Part shown: positions 1 through 10,100 of the stretch, piece after piece | Position numbering within the stretch: position 1 is the stretch's first letter | Layout: every line of letters starts with the position of its first letter | From: JBGRQA01 sp041725895 | GTDB taxonomy: Bacteria > Bacteroidota > Bacteroidia > Bacteroidales > Marinifilaceae | NCBI GenBank assembly: GCA_041725895.1 | Contig: JBGRQA010000005.1 | Span: 62,001 to 126,000, forward strand | Direction: 5' to 3' | DNA length: 64,000 nt | Made by a program: the position numbers and the translations under genes | Notes under the pieces: generated by a model | The model's input: only the letters and a program-made list of their open reading frames with translations | Databases searched by the model: none | Told to the model about the DNA's origin: nothing

Positions 1-80
1 ATATCGTAAAGCGCGGAAAACTAATCTATTTTGCAATTTATTGCCTTATTATCGGAGTAATTGCTATTTTTGCAGCCTAA
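1..80 (+). CDS. uppP: C-terminal end of undecaprenyl-diphosphatase (partial)
   Basis: An open frame enters from the left edge (first full codon at base 3) and stops at TAA 78-80. The 25 visible residues include VKRGKLIYF and a hydrophobic run with YCLIIGVIAIF, which resembles the last transmembrane helix of UppP/BacA, the membrane enzyme that recycles undecaprenyl pyrophosphate for cell-wall synthesis. The gene directly precedes truB and queA, an order I know from other Bacteroidota, and that supports the call. Only the tail is visible, so the assignment rests on context and one helix. Confidence 0.65.
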   Translation, partial: IVKRGKLIYFAIYCLIIGVIAIFAA

Positions 81-117
81 TTTCCGGAAGTAACCCGAAA
101 AACGCAATAAATTGTCA

Positions 118-822
118 ATGATTCAATTCGAAGAAGAAAACGACTTTCAGCAGGGCTCAGTCATATTAATTAACAAACCCCTGAAATGGACCTCGTTTGA
201 TTTGGTCAATAAGGTAAAATTCAAAATAAAGCACAAGTTCCGCTACAAAAAAATTAAAGTAGGACATGCGGGAACTTTGGATCCATTGGCCACTGGCTTA
301 ATGATCATCTGTACAGGCAAGTACACCAAACGAATCGAAAGCTATCAGGCTCAGGTCAAGGAGTATATTGCCACTTTGCAATTGGGCGCAACCACTCCCT
401 CTTTTGATCTGGAAACAGAAATCGACGGAGAATACCCTACCGATCACATAACAAAAGATTTGGTGGAAGAGTGCCTTGAAGGTTTCCTGGGGGAAATCAA
501 ACAAAGACCTCCTGATTTTTCGGCCATCAGGGTAAATGGAAAAAGAGCCTACGAATTGGCTCGAAAAGGAGAAGAAGTTCAAATCAAGGAGAAAACCCTG
601 GTGATTGATGAAATCGAAATTCTTCAATTGGAGCAAAACATTCTAAAAATTCGAGTCGTATGTAGCAAAGGGACCTATATCCGAGCTCTCGCCCGTGATA
701 TTGGGCGTGCCTTAAACAGTGGCGCCCACTTAATCGGACTGGAAAGAACCAGAATTGGTGATTACCACACTAAGAATGCTATTGAAATTGAGGATTTTGT
801 AAAAAAAATTGAAAATTTATAA
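118..822 (+). CDS. truB: tRNA pseudouridine(55) synthase TruB
   Basis: Converts uridine 55 in the T-loop of tRNAs to pseudouridine. The family signature GHAGTLDPLATG is present, with the catalytic aspartate at about residue 55 (GTLDPLA). Later family blocks include KRPPDFSAIRV-like KQRPPDFSA and the CSKGTYIRALARD block. The length of 234 residues is short for TruB, as in other Bacteroidota forms that lack a large C-terminal PUA domain. I chose the ATG at 118 over an in-frame TTG at 112. It lies 37 bases after uppP and 79 bases before queA, all on the plus strand, so the three are probably co-transcribed. Confidence 0.95.
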   Translation: MIQFEEENDFQQGSVILINKPLKWTSFDLVNKVKFKIKHKFRYKKIKVGHAGTLDPLATGLMIICTGKYTKRIESYQAQVKEYIATLQLGATTPSFDLETEIDGEYPTDHITKDLVEECLEGFLGEIKQRPPDFSAIRVNGKRAYELARKGEEVQIKEKTLVIDEIEILQLEQNILKIRVVCSKGTYIRALARDIGRALNSGAHLIGLERTRIGDYHTKNAIEIEDFVKKIENL

Positions 823-901
823 CTAACTTACAACTTTTTCGTAAAAAGGTAAGCCTTCATATTTTCTGTTATCAACAACATAAAAAACAACTGTCAGCCT
901 T

Positions 902-1951
902 ATGAAGTTATCCAAATTTAAGTATAAATTACCCACAGAACTGATCGCCCTGCATCCTTCTTACAACCGTGATGAATCTCGCCTAATGGTTCTTCACCGT
1001 GAAACAGGGAAAATTGAGCACAAAATTTTTAAAGATCTGATCGAATACTTCGACGACAAGGATGTAATGGTGTTCAACAATACCAAAGTATTTCCTGCCC
1101 GTTTGTATGGAAACAAAGAAAAAACCGGAGCCGAAATTGAAGTATTCCTGTTGCGGGAATTGAATCGTGAGCAAAGATTATGGGATGTGTTGGTTGATCC
1201 GGCTCGTAAAATTCGTATCGGAAATAAACTATATTTTGGAGAAAACGACTTGTTGGTAGCAGAAGTAATTGACAACACAACTTCAAGAGGAAGAACCCTT
1301 CGTTTCCTTTATGACGGCCCTTACGATGAATTCAAGAAGACCTTGTATGGTTTGGGAGAAACTCCCCTGCCTAAATTTATCCCAAGAGAGGTAGAGCCTG
1401 AAGATGCTGAGCGCTATCAAACCATTTACGCCAAGCATGAGGGAGCTGTTGCTGCTCCTACTGCCGGTATGCACTTCAGCCGCGAATTAATGAAGCGTTT
1501 GGAGATTAAAGGAATTGATTTTGCAGAAGTTACTCTTCACGTAGGCTTAGGAAATTTCCGTACGGTTGATGTTGAAGACCTGACCAAGCACAAAATGGAT
1601 TCGGAGCAAATCTTTATTGGTGATGAAGCCACCGAGGTTGTAAATAACGCGAAAAAGCAGAAACGCAATGTTTGTGCTGTGGGAACTACAGTGGTTCGTA
1701 CATTGGAAAGCTCTGTTTCTACTACCGGTATGTTGAAGCCTTACGAAGGATGGACCAATAAATTTATTTTCCCTCCCTATGAATTTCATGTGCCCAATCG
1801 CATGATTACCAACTTCCACCTGCCTCTGTCAACGCTAATGATGATGGTTTGTGCTTTTGGAGGGTATGAGTTCGTGATGGATGCGTACCAGGAAGCAATC
1901 AAAGAAAAATATCGTTTCGGAACCTATGGTGATGCTATGCTGATCCTGTAA
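902..1951 (+). CDS. queA: S-adenosylmethionine:tRNA ribosyltransferase-isomerase QueA
   Basis: Transfers and rearranges the ribosyl part of SAM onto 7-aminomethyl-7-deazaguanine in tRNA, giving epoxyqueuosine. The 349-residue length matches the family. Family blocks seen: MKLSKFKYKLP at the N-terminus, FNNTKVFPARL near residue 60, HEGAVAAPTAGMHF near residue 180, LHVGLGNFRTV near residue 215 and the C-terminal ITNFHLPLSTL. The gene follows truB, so two tRNA modification genes sit in one transcription unit, which ends in a strong terminator just downstream. Confidence 0.97.
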   Translation: MKLSKFKYKLPTELIALHPSYNRDESRLMVLHRETGKIEHKIFKDLIEYFDDKDVMVFNNTKVFPARLYGNKEKTGAEIEVFLLRELNREQRLWDVLVDPARKIRIGNKLYFGENDLLVAEVIDNTTSRGRTLRFLYDGPYDEFKKTLYGLGETPLPKFIPREVEPEDAERYQTIYAKHEGAVAAPTAGMHFSRELMKRLEIKGIDFAEVTLHVGLGNFRTVDVEDLTKHKMDSEQIFIGDEATEVVNNAKKQKRNVCAVGTTVVRTLESSVSTTGMLKPYEGWTNKFIFPPYEFHVPNRMITNFHLPLSTLMMMVCAFGGYEFVMDAYQEAIKEKYRFGTYGDAMLIL

Positions 1952-1971
1952 TCTGAAACAATACCATACAG

Positions 1972-2003
1972 AAAAGCCAATCCTGCACCGGATTGGCTTT
2001 TTT
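1972..2003 (+). terminator. Intrinsic terminator after queA
   Basis: A perfect stem pairs AAAAGCCAATCC (1972-1983) with GGATTGGCTTTT (1990-2001) around a 6-base loop, followed by a T run. It lies 20 bases after the queA stop codon and before a convergent minus-strand gene, so it can serve both directions. Confidence 0.9.
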
Positions 2004-2045
2004 ATTTCCTAATGGAGTCCTATTATCTGTACAAAAAAAGAGTTG

Positions 2046-2645
2046 CTAACAGTGCTCCGAATGGTGGGTCGGATCCACCAACTCCCTGTACTTGGCTACT
2101 ACCATTTTGAAATCTTCCCAGGTAGGCCGCTTCATTTCGGGGCGTCGCAACAAGGCGGCAGGATGATATGTTGGCATCACTAAGCGTCCGTTCCACTCCA
2201 TCCAGCGGCCTCGATATTTGGTAATCCGCATCTCTTCATCAATCAATCCCTGCAAAGCAGTTCCTCCGAGCAAAACAATAATCTTGGGATCAATCAGTTT
2301 TATCTGCTGGTGCAAATAAGGAATGCAACTGGCTTTCTCTTCAGGATGGGGATTCCGGTTGTTAGGCGGTCGGCATTTCACAATGTTTCCGATAAAAACA
2401 TGTTCCTCCCGGTTGAAACCACAGGCCCCTAAAATCTTATCCAGAAGTTCTCCGGAACGCCCTACAAAGGGACGGCCCATCTGATCCTCGTAGTACCCCG
2501 GTCCCTCTCCTATCAACATGATTTCGGCCTTGGAATTGCCCTCCCCGAATACGACATTGTTCCGCGTTCTACAAAGATTGCAACGTTCACAAGTCATTAC
2601 TTCCTGCTTCAGCTCCTCTACCGTGTTGGAAAGTTCTATGCTCAT
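2046..2645 (-). CDS. Family 4 uracil-DNA glycosylase (Fe-S)
   Basis: Removes uracil from DNA in base-excision repair. Cysteines at about 19, 22, 91 and 107 fit the 4Fe-4S ligand pattern of family 4 enzymes. The active-site block appears as IGEGPG followed by GRPFVGRSG (residues 45-65), and the second motif as YHPAALLRRP (about 160-169). The first residue pair is GEGPG where many members have GEAPG. I chose ATG at 2645 (start MSIEL) rather than the in-frame upstream ATG at 2687, because the extra 14 residues look like intergenic translation and the family starts close to the CxxC pair. Confidence 0.92.
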   Translation of the reverse strand: MSIELSNTVEELKQEVMTCERCNLCRTRNNVVFGEGNSKAEIMLIGEGPGYYEDQMGRPFVGRSGELLDKILGACGFNREEHVFIGNIVKCRPPNNRNPHPEEKASCIPYLHQQIKLIDPKIIVLLGGTALQGLIDEEMRITKYRGRWMEWNGRLVMPTYHPAALLRRPEMKRPTWEDFKMVVAKYRELVDPTHHSEHC

Positions 2646-2748
2646 TTTGAAATAAGTGTTTATTGTTTCTGATCCCTGATTCAGCACCCATAAAATGGTA
2701 AAATCATCTTAACTCAAAAAACCGGAACCAGTAACTTGAATCAATCTC

Positions 2749-3693
2749 CTAATTCATTATATTTCTAGGCTTGCCTTCCAACCACAACTGAATATTATCC
2801 ATTACGATTTGGATTCGTTTTTCAAAAGATTCGTTGGTAGCAAAAGCAAGATGGGGTAACATCACCAGGTTTGGACTTTCGAACAATACATGCTCCTTGG
2901 GTAAAGGGGGTTCCTGTTCGTAAACATCCAGGGAAGCACCGGCAATTTCTCCGTCTTTCAAGGCCTCATCCAAAGCTACGGAATTCACAACTGGTCCACG
3001 TGCGGTATTAATAAGAATCGAGGTCGATTTCATCATTTTCAATTCATCCGTTCCAATCAGGTCCCTGGTTTCGTCAGTAAGAGGAACATGCAGGGAAACA
3101 ATGTCGGAGTTCTGCAACAAAGTCTCCTTATCAACGAATTTAACCCCTTCTACGACCTTTTCCGTTCTACTCCAGGCCAACACCTCACAATTGAAAACTT
3201 TGGCAATCTCCGCCACTCTAAGACCAATGGCTCCAGCTCCAATAATCCCGAGTGTCTTCCCATTCAATTCAGTCCCCAAAAAGTTTCCACGACCACCAAA
3301 AGCACGTGTAATGGCATCCCCACTTACAATTTTCCGATATACAGATAAAATCATTCCAATAGTTAACTCTGCAACAGATTCTGTAGAAAAACCGGCAGCA
3401 TTGCTCACCAGGATATTCCTACGGTTACAAGCCTTCATATCAATGTGATCCACTCCGGTAAATGCAACCGAAATCATCGATAGATTCGGACAGGCATCGA
3501 TAAAATTTTCAGTCAAAGGAATATTGCTCAAAACAATAGCATCTGCCCCCTCCGCTCGACGAATCAATTCCGCCTCATCTTCATTTCGATCCGGAAAAAA
3601 AACCACTTGGTGACCTTGCTCCTCAAAATGTCTTTTTATCGGCTGAAATTTGCATTCTGTTAGGCCAATGGGCTCTAATATGGCGATCTTCAT
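2749..3693 (-). CDS. D-2-hydroxyacid dehydrogenase (phosphoglycerate dehydrogenase-like)
   Basis: NAD-dependent oxidoreductase acting on 2-hydroxy/2-oxo acids. The nucleotide-binding motif GAGAIG is at about 152-157. The catalytic triad is visible as R232 (NTARGP), E261 (YEQEPP) and H281 (LPHLAF). The 314-residue length fits the two-domain D-isomer family without the ACT domain of full SerA, so substrate is not fixed by sequence; hydroxypyruvate, glyoxylate or D-lactate are possible. It stands alone on the minus strand, with 102 bases to the UDG gene. Confidence 0.88.
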   Translation of the reverse strand: MKIAILEPIGLTECKFQPIKRHFEEQGHQVVFFPDRNEDEAELIRRAEGADAIVLSNIPLTENFIDACPNLSMISVAFTGVDHIDMKACNRRNILVSNAAGFSTESVAELTIGMILSVYRKIVSGDAITRAFGGRGNFLGTELNGKTLGIIGAGAIGLRVAEIAKVFNCEVLAWSRTEKVVEGVKFVDKETLLQNSDIVSLHVPLTDETRDLIGTDELKMMKSTSILINTARGPVVNSVALDEALKDGEIAGASLDVYEQEPPLPKEHVLFESPNLVMLPHLAFATNESFEKRIQIVMDNIQLWLEGKPRNIMN

Positions 3694-3945
3694 AATTGGT
3701 TTTGTTTAAGTAAAGTTGAAAAAACAGAACTAAGGTAGGGAATATTTGAACTCGTTGTCCACAAACCCGGTCTAAATTATGATGAAGAAGTACTGATTTT
3801 GAGTATCGAAAGGTATCGTGAAAAAATCAATCAAGACCATCGAAAGAACTCCCACTACATCTGTTTCCTGAAATGACCTCAGTTATTTGCATCCATGATG
3901 AATCAATTCCAAACACTCATTCCTGAACCAATTTCCACACAATAG

Positions 3946-4974
3946 TTATGCAATTTTCAGAACTTTTGCCCCCCGTATTCTTCGACTTTTCAATTCCAGT
4001 AAAGCCTGGTTGGCTGCTTCAAGGGGAAATTCCTCCACTTCCGGCTGGAGTTGGATTTGGGCTGCCAATTGCAGAAATTCGCTAATGTCGTTGCGACAAA
4101 CGTTAGCAACGCTCTTGATCTCCTTCTCCATCCAAAGATGCCGGGCATAATTCAAATTCAAAAGATATTTTAGATCCGATTTTTCCTTCCGAATTGCGTT
4201 GATCACCAATCGTCCGCCGGGATGCAAATTTTTAAGCGCTTCTACAATTGGTTTCCAAACAGGAGTGGTATCTATAATTGCATCCAATCCATCCGGAGGT
4301 TTCTCCTCCGTATCGCCTGACCAGGTTGCACCCAACTCTAGAGCAAACTGGCGCTCTCGTTCACTTCTTGCAAAAACGTAAACAGGAGAATTGGGAAAGC
4401 GATGGAGTGCCATTTGCAAAACGAGGTGGGCTGAAGCTCCAAAACCAGTAAGGCCCAAACTTTGTCCTTCCCTTAGATTGCATAACCGAAGGGAGCGATA
4501 GCCAATAGCCCCGGCACACAACAAGGGGGCGGCCTGGGTGTCGGTAAAAACATCCGGAATTGGGAAAACAGAACTCTCGGGAATAAGCATGTAATCGGCA
4601 TACCCACCGTTCGCATCCCGCCCGGTTGCACGAAATTCAGGACATAAGTTCTCATTTCCGTCCAAACAATACCTGCATTGACCACAACTGGAGTAAAACC
4701 ATCCCACCCCTACCCGATCACCAGTATGGAAAGTCCCAGCCTCTACACCCATTTTCTCTATCCGTCCTACCACCTGGTGCCCCAGGATTACGGGAAGGTG
4801 TCGAGGTGGTGTGCGTCCTTCTATCTCGTCCAGTTCGGTGTGACAAACACCGCATGCCGATACCATGATCAGCAATTCACGTTCAACTGGCTCCGGAACG
4901 GGTAGACGAGCAAATTCAATCAATTCCCGATCTGCATTCACCTCCCCCAGTCTCCTCAAAACCATCGCTCTCAT
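3946..4974 (-). CDS. Zinc-dependent alcohol dehydrogenase
   Basis: Medium-chain dehydrogenase/reductase of 342 residues. Catalytic zinc ligands read as C44 (ACGVCHTE), H66 (LGHQVVG) and C153 (LLCAGAIGY). The structural zinc lobe has four cysteines at 97, 100, 103 and 111 (CGQCRYC and NLC). The Rossmann part starts near residue 173 (GLTGFGASAH). The usual GHE after the zinc histidine is GHQ here. The closest named group from memory is the AdhP/AdhA-like alcohol dehydrogenases, but the physiological substrate cannot be told. A gap of 252 bases separates it from the dehydrogenase at 2749. Confidence 0.88.
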   Translation of the reverse strand: MRAMVLRRLGEVNADRELIEFARLPVPEPVERELLIMVSACGVCHTELDEIEGRTPPRHLPVILGHQVVGRIEKMGVEAGTFHTGDRVGVGWFYSSCGQCRYCLDGNENLCPEFRATGRDANGGYADYMLIPESSVFPIPDVFTDTQAAPLLCAGAIGYRSLRLCNLREGQSLGLTGFGASAHLVLQMALHRFPNSPVYVFARSERERQFALELGATWSGDTEEKPPDGLDAIIDTTPVWKPIVEALKNLHPGGRLVINAIRKEKSDLKYLLNLNYARHLWMEKEIKSVANVCRNDISEFLQLAAQIQLQPEVEEFPLEAANQALLELKSRRIRGAKVLKIA

Positions 4975-5358
4975 ACTACAATCCTTTTCGGCTCAAACCT
5001 ACCTTCAAGTTACGGGAAGTTAGAGGTAAAAGCAAGGCACAAGATGCTTTTAAGGGATTGTGAATACAAATTGAGAGCACCTCACTCTCGCCAATTGCAC
5101 ACGAAATTCACATGGAAATAGCCTTTGCATTGCCAGGTCATCGCACAAAAATCCCCATGCCTGGCTCTCCAAATGGGCTAAGCATAGGGATGTTACTACT
5201 TCCTGCCTTTAACCGTCCCAATCTTTAGAGAGAATTGCCCGTCCCGAATAAAGGAAACAACCGAACTCTCTCTCCGGTGTTTTGAACTCTTTCCTTCGGG
5301 AAATCAACTCCGTACATTCGTCTCCCTTGCTGTTCAGGATGGTTAATGCAGTCTTAAT
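4975..5358. other. Intergenic region, no gene seen
   Basis: This 384-base stretch has no supported reading frame. It contains loosely repeated GGCTC/ATGCC words near 5150-5190 and a CTCTCTCC-rich patch near 5265, but no clear hairpin with a T run, no tRNA-like fold and no consensus promoter that I could place. Confidence 0.5.
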
Positions 5359-5559
5359 TTACTTATATCTGGTAGGAAAAAAGGTACCCATCAGGGAACA
5401 GAGAACCGTAGCAATTACCGCCCAGGTAATGGCCTTACTCCCAGTATCCTGATACAGTAGAAATACCGCTCCAAAAAGCAAAAGAAAATTAAAAGGAAGA
5501 ATGATTAAGAACTGAAGCCACTTGGGCTGTTCCAAAAATTTTTTAAGTGTTTTTTTCAT
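5359..5559 (-). CDS. Small two-helix membrane protein, unknown function
   Basis: A 66-residue product starting MKKTLKKFLEQPKW. A basic N-terminus is followed by two hydrophobic segments, about residues 16-36 (FLIILPFNFLLLFGAVF) and 44-58 (ITWAVIATVLC), and a basic end. I do not recognise the family. The start is an ATG with a lysine-rich beginning typical of inner-membrane insertion. A perfect hairpin lies 37 bases upstream of its start, separating it from the lipoprotein gene, so it may have its own promoter. Confidence 0.6.
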   Translation of the reverse strand: MKKTLKKFLEQPKWLQFLIILPFNFLLLFGAVFLLYQDTGSKAITWAVIATVLCSLMGTFFPTRYK

Positions 5560-5595
5560 GTGTTCGTAATTTAAAAATCTTACACTTCAACTATC

Positions 5596-5621
5596 CCTTA
5601 AGATTCAATAGAATCTTAAGG
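5596..5621 (-). terminator. Perfect hairpin, candidate terminator
   Basis: CCTTAAGATTC (5596-5606) pairs perfectly with GAATCTTAAGG (5611-5621) across a four-base loop AATA. It lies 147 bases beyond the stop of the minus-strand lipoprotein gene. No long T run follows on either strand, so it could instead be a protein-binding palindrome or an RNA-stability element. Confidence 0.45.
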
Positions 5622-5768
5622 TTTGGGCCCCTCAAGTGGGACCCAAAACACTATTAATTACTACAGAAAACCATTCCTGAAAAATGGGTTACCTGGGTTT
5701 CTCCGGTAAGAGCTGGTAACCCGCAGAAACTTCTTTCGTAGCTTCTCCATCTCATAATTGGTATTGTA

Positions 5769-6698
5769 TTACAACATACTTTTATATCCGACCACAACAG
5801 GATGAAAAGGAACCTCACTTACAAAAGACATAATTTCTGAAACGCCACATGCCAAAGAACCAATTACAGCTCCGGTAGCAGCTGCTGTTCCGGCTACAGC
5901 TAAAGCACCTGAACCTCCGGTAGCGACTCCAGCTGCAATTATACCTTTATAGCTCGAGGCAACACCAATGATGGCACCAGCCGCATCCGCTTTTGCATAC
6001 TTAACCGCTTTTTTCCAGGCATCATTCCAAAAACCTTTTGTTCCATTTGCTTCTGCTAAAAGAGCAGGCCATTCTTCCAGAGACCCCACACTAATTTTAA
6101 TGGTTGACATCAGGGCCACCCTTTCTGCATCTGATAAACGAGGATCTGTTCGAACTTCATTATATAATTCGCGAACTTTGGTTTTAAACACTACAAGTGC
6201 TTCCTCATATTCTAGGTTGTTAAACAGAGGATTATCTTCAGAGAAAAATGTATCAAAAGTATCAAGATATCTCACAACACATTCTTTCTGAAAATCAAAA
6301 AAGCTGCTTCCAGGTTCAAGACCAATATTATAATGATAAAGGTGATCCATAAAAGAATGATCCAGGTGCATAGTCAATACCTGTGGAGATTGGCAGAGAC
6401 TCATTCCCTCCATGTAATATTCAGTAGGAATGGTCAAGGCTTCCTCTCCAACCAGATTCGCAACGTAAAGGGGAGCCACATCACTTTTTACAGTCCCCAT
6501 ATCGGTCATTACCTTTGACTTTAAAACATAGTACTTATCCTTAAGTGCATTTCGGTGATATTGGTCAATGTCGGCAACCAATTGATCAATATCTAACTTT
6601 TCGGCCACTGGGGCATTTTCTGATTTTGCATTGTCCTGTCTTGCACAGTTGGAAAACAAAACAACGGAAGCAATTAATACTAAAATGGTTTTTTTCAT
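5769..6698 (-). CDS. Putative lipoprotein with glycine/alanine-rich C-terminal segment
   Basis: The 309-residue product begins MKKTILVLIASVVLFSNC, a signal peptide ending at a likely lipidated Cys18, so the ATG at 6698 is preferred to one 43 codons upstream. Residues 20-230 look soluble and mostly helical. Near the C-terminus a long Gly/Ala-rich hydrophobic stretch (AKADAAGAIIGV, then GSGALAVAGTAAATGAVIG) resembles glycine-zipper segments found in membrane-inserting proteins and some bacteriocin-like peptides. I do not recognise the family. The -1 lipobox residue is Asn, which is unusual. It is a single gene with wide gaps on both sides. Confidence 0.7.
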   Translation of the reverse strand: MKKTILVLIASVVLFSNCARQDNAKSENAPVAEKLDIDQLVADIDQYHRNALKDKYYVLKSKVMTDMGTVKSDVAPLYVANLVGEEALTIPTEYYMEGMSLCQSPQVLTMHLDHSFMDHLYHYNIGLEPGSSFFDFQKECVVRYLDTFDTFFSEDNPLFNNLEYEEALVVFKTKVRELYNEVRTDPRLSDAERVALMSTIKISVGSLEEWPALLAEANGTKGFWNDAWKKAVKYAKADAAGAIIGVASSYKGIIAAGVATGGSGALAVAGTAAATGAVIGSLACGVSEIMSFVSEVPFHPVVVGYKSML

Positions 6699-7165
6699 AA
6701 TATTATTTAAAAATAAGCCTACTCCTTGTTTTACGTGATTTTTCGGCACATTCACACGATCTATCTGTTGCAACAATAAATTCTTATTCAAACAATGATT
6801 CAGTTTATTCATCCCTGAGAAATTCACAATTCATGTTCGAATAAATGAATTTCTTTATTACATAACAATTCAAAAGGTAAAGTGGGTGGGTTTTACATAT
6901 TGTTTTGTTAAAAAAAATATAAGGAGAAGGTTCCAGTGGGTACAAATGCCCCAAAAAAAGGGAGTATGTCTGGTTCTGAAAAAAAGAGCTTTTCAGTGGA
7001 TCGGCCTGAACATGAAACGAATATTTTGGGAGGAACAGATTCTCCTCCGACATAAAAAAAAGACCTTTCATGTGTGGAAAATGGTCATCATTGGTCATAG
7101 GAAACTCACCAAAGCAATGAGTCTCCTGTTTGGAAAGTATTTCTTATGCCTCGTTGCAGCAAAAT
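6699..7165. other. Intergenic region, no gene seen
   Basis: This 467-base stretch between the lipoprotein and the usher-like gene is A-rich. The longest plus-strand frame, with 112 codons, gives a lysine- and tryptophan-rich translation without family features and is not called. No RNA gene or clear terminator was found. Confidence 0.5.
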
Positions 7166-10100
7166 TTAAAAGGATAGATTGCGGGGAACAAGAAGTAGGA
7201 AAGCATCCCAATATCCCTCCTTAAGAACTTTGGGCAGAAATTCATTTGCCCTGGAATAGCCTTTAAAACCAGTCAAACGCACCTTGTAAAGTCCATCTTC
7301 AAAAACAATTACAACCGGCTTTTCAAAAACTTTACCAAGTTCAGCCTTTGTTCTCAAAGCATTGCCCTGATTACGAAAAACTCCCACCTGTATGGCATAG
7401 ATACCCCGGGAAGAAATTAACAGATTTTTTCTTGATTTTTGCTGATTTGCTAAAATTACCTCTTGCTCAAATTCTGCAACCCTTACAGGATAAGCATCCT
7501 GAAAACCAACTTCAACAATTTCGGAAAGACATTGCTCTACCTGCCTTTTTCCATCCAATCCGGTCATCCGTACATGATACACCCCTTCATCAAAAACAAG
7601 TACCACCGGCCGATTCAATCCAGCACGCAGTCTTTCCTGGGTCTGCAGAGCATTGTCCAATTTTTTAAAGGTAGCCACCTGTATCGAAAAAAGGCCTAAA
7701 TCGGCAATTGCCGGCATTGGAATAGAATCAACCTTAATTTCTTCAACATCTTCCTTTAGATCCTGGTTTTGATTCCGGTTGGAACGAAGCGTAAACTCAA
7801 GGCCATCAACCACATCACCGTAAGTATTGCTATTAATCGTAAAAGGAGAAACCGCAGGAGAAGCAAACATCTGCAATTTCTGTAATTGAGCACTATCCAA
7901 ACAAGCGGTATAGTTACCGGGCATCAGCCCCAGGAAATTGAAGTAACCATCCTCCTCTGATAAGGTTCGAGCAACAAGCTTTTTGTTTTCATTGTAAAAT
8001 TTCACGATAATGCGACCTTGACCTTCCGACTCCCCTTTTTTCTCCTGATACACCATACCCGAAACTTCTCCCATTACTGCTACGGGAACCTCCACCAGTT
8101 TAAATTTGTTGGGATCAACAGCGATACTAAGAATCGGTTTTCGAATTTTCCAGGCAATGTTGTCCAAACAGTTAGGATCCAACTCCACCCTGTAGTTCCG
8201 GTAGGGTTCCAACTCAATCAAATGAATTGTACTATCCCTTTCGTCCCGAACAATACGCCCTCCCTTGACTCTTAGTTTTAGCCCCGAAACTTTGGGTTCA
8301 TTTTTTTCACGGCTGCCATTGGAGTTAAGATCCAGGAAAGGCATAAATGTAATTCCTCCTTTGCCTACACTCCTTCGATTGCTTTTCCCCAGATATTTGG
8401 TTTTGCTATCGTACATCAGGCTACCACTGGCCGATTGAACAAATGTGTTTCGTTTATTAGTTCGCCGGGCAGAAAAAGCGGATCTGGCGAAAGAAAAATC
8501 GTAACGAAATCCTATCTCGGCAGATGTACTATTGGTTCTGAAATCCTGTGCGCAGGAAAAATTTAAAAATCCACGACCAAACAACCTTTTCTCCACCCCA
8601 CATCGTAAAGAAAGTAGCTCATTTGAATCATAACTGTATCGCAATCGGGGACGAAAAAGAATTCTTCCGGGCAGTGTGAATGCCAGAGACAAAGTACTGT
8701 TTACAGAAAGAGGCATAGTGAGGGAACTTATGGCATTGGTTGTAAAGTTCGTGTTAACACCCTGTAACGATCCGGAAAATAACATCTCAGCCAAGGTATG
8801 CCGACTACCCGGTAGCGTAACATGACTAAGCGTAAAACGGGAAAATGCAGAAAAATACCTGTTACGCAGAGGCATTGATAACCGGACTTTACGCTCCTCA
8901 AGATAATTGGTACTGATCGCCATTTGGCCTTTTGCATACCGGGTATAATCCAGTTCCAAAAGTAGACTCGAAGGCCCCTGCCAGGTAAGGATTCCCTTCG
9001 ATCGAACTTTGTGAGTGTATTCCCCTGAAAAAAGTAAACCCGGAGCCAGCCTCATCCCCAATGTAAGGAAAGGCATAACAGGACTCGAAGAAACAGAAGA
9101 AAGGTATTCAACTCCCCCACCCAGCGTCCATCTGGGGCCCAAACCATAGTTGAAATTCACCCGTGAAAAGCGGCTGTTGGATCCGTCTTCTACCATCCCC
9201 ATCCTTATGGTGTATTCCAGTTCATTTTTGGGTAGAAAGTTTAAGGGAATACTTATGTTCCTTTCACTGGTTCGCTCCTCCCCCCAGGGACCGTAGAAAC
9301 GGAGGGTAATGGACGAATTTCCATAAACAAGCGGAACCTCAAAAGTGAAGAAGCCGGAGGCATCGGCTTTCTGAAAATCCACCAATACATTATTCACATA
9401 GAGCTCCACCAGCCAACCGGGTTCGGTAAAGTCACTCAGTGGATAAGTTCCGAATGATCGCCGATAAGTGGTTGGGGTATTGGTTACTTGCATCCCCACA
9501 ACCGGTGCGGTAATGGTGGAAGTAGCCTGCGAAAAAATTTTTCCGCCTAGAATCTGCCGCACCCCCCTGCTTTCGTTGTTAACAAATCGCCAGAGATAAT
9601 GCTGCTGCCGAAGCGAAAAGGCTTGATCGGAGGCATAATTCAGTCCGACATTGGTTTCACCTCCGGCAAACATGGCTCCCAAGCCAAGGTTTACTTTGGT
9701 ATTACACTGACCTTCTTCCTGTTGAGTCGAAATAACCGACCAATCTGCCATTCCTAAATCAAAAAGAGGGTAGCTCCGGAGAATTGTTGTATCAGCTTTC
9801 ACCTCCCCCTTAAGGCGATTGATATTGTTACGCATCTCCTCCTGTTCCTTTTCCCGGATCATTGGCAGTTGCACACTAGGCTTCATGGTAACCGAGAGGC
9901 TGCGAAAGTTGAAATGGCAATCCAATCCGAATACTTCTCCGTATAGGCTCGATTTCAGGTACAAACCCATCTCGGTCCGGATCATTTCTTTGGGGCTGAG
10001 CTGGTATTCCTTCCCATTATAGAGAATATGGCTATTCCCTTGATCTATAACATACTTCGCCTGCTCATCAATAAAAAATCCCTCAACCGTTTCAAATCCG

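Noticed and set aside
6886..7224. 112-codon plus-strand frame
   Set aside because: Low complexity, Lys and Trp rich, overlaps the 3' end of the usher gene and has no homologous-looking motif.
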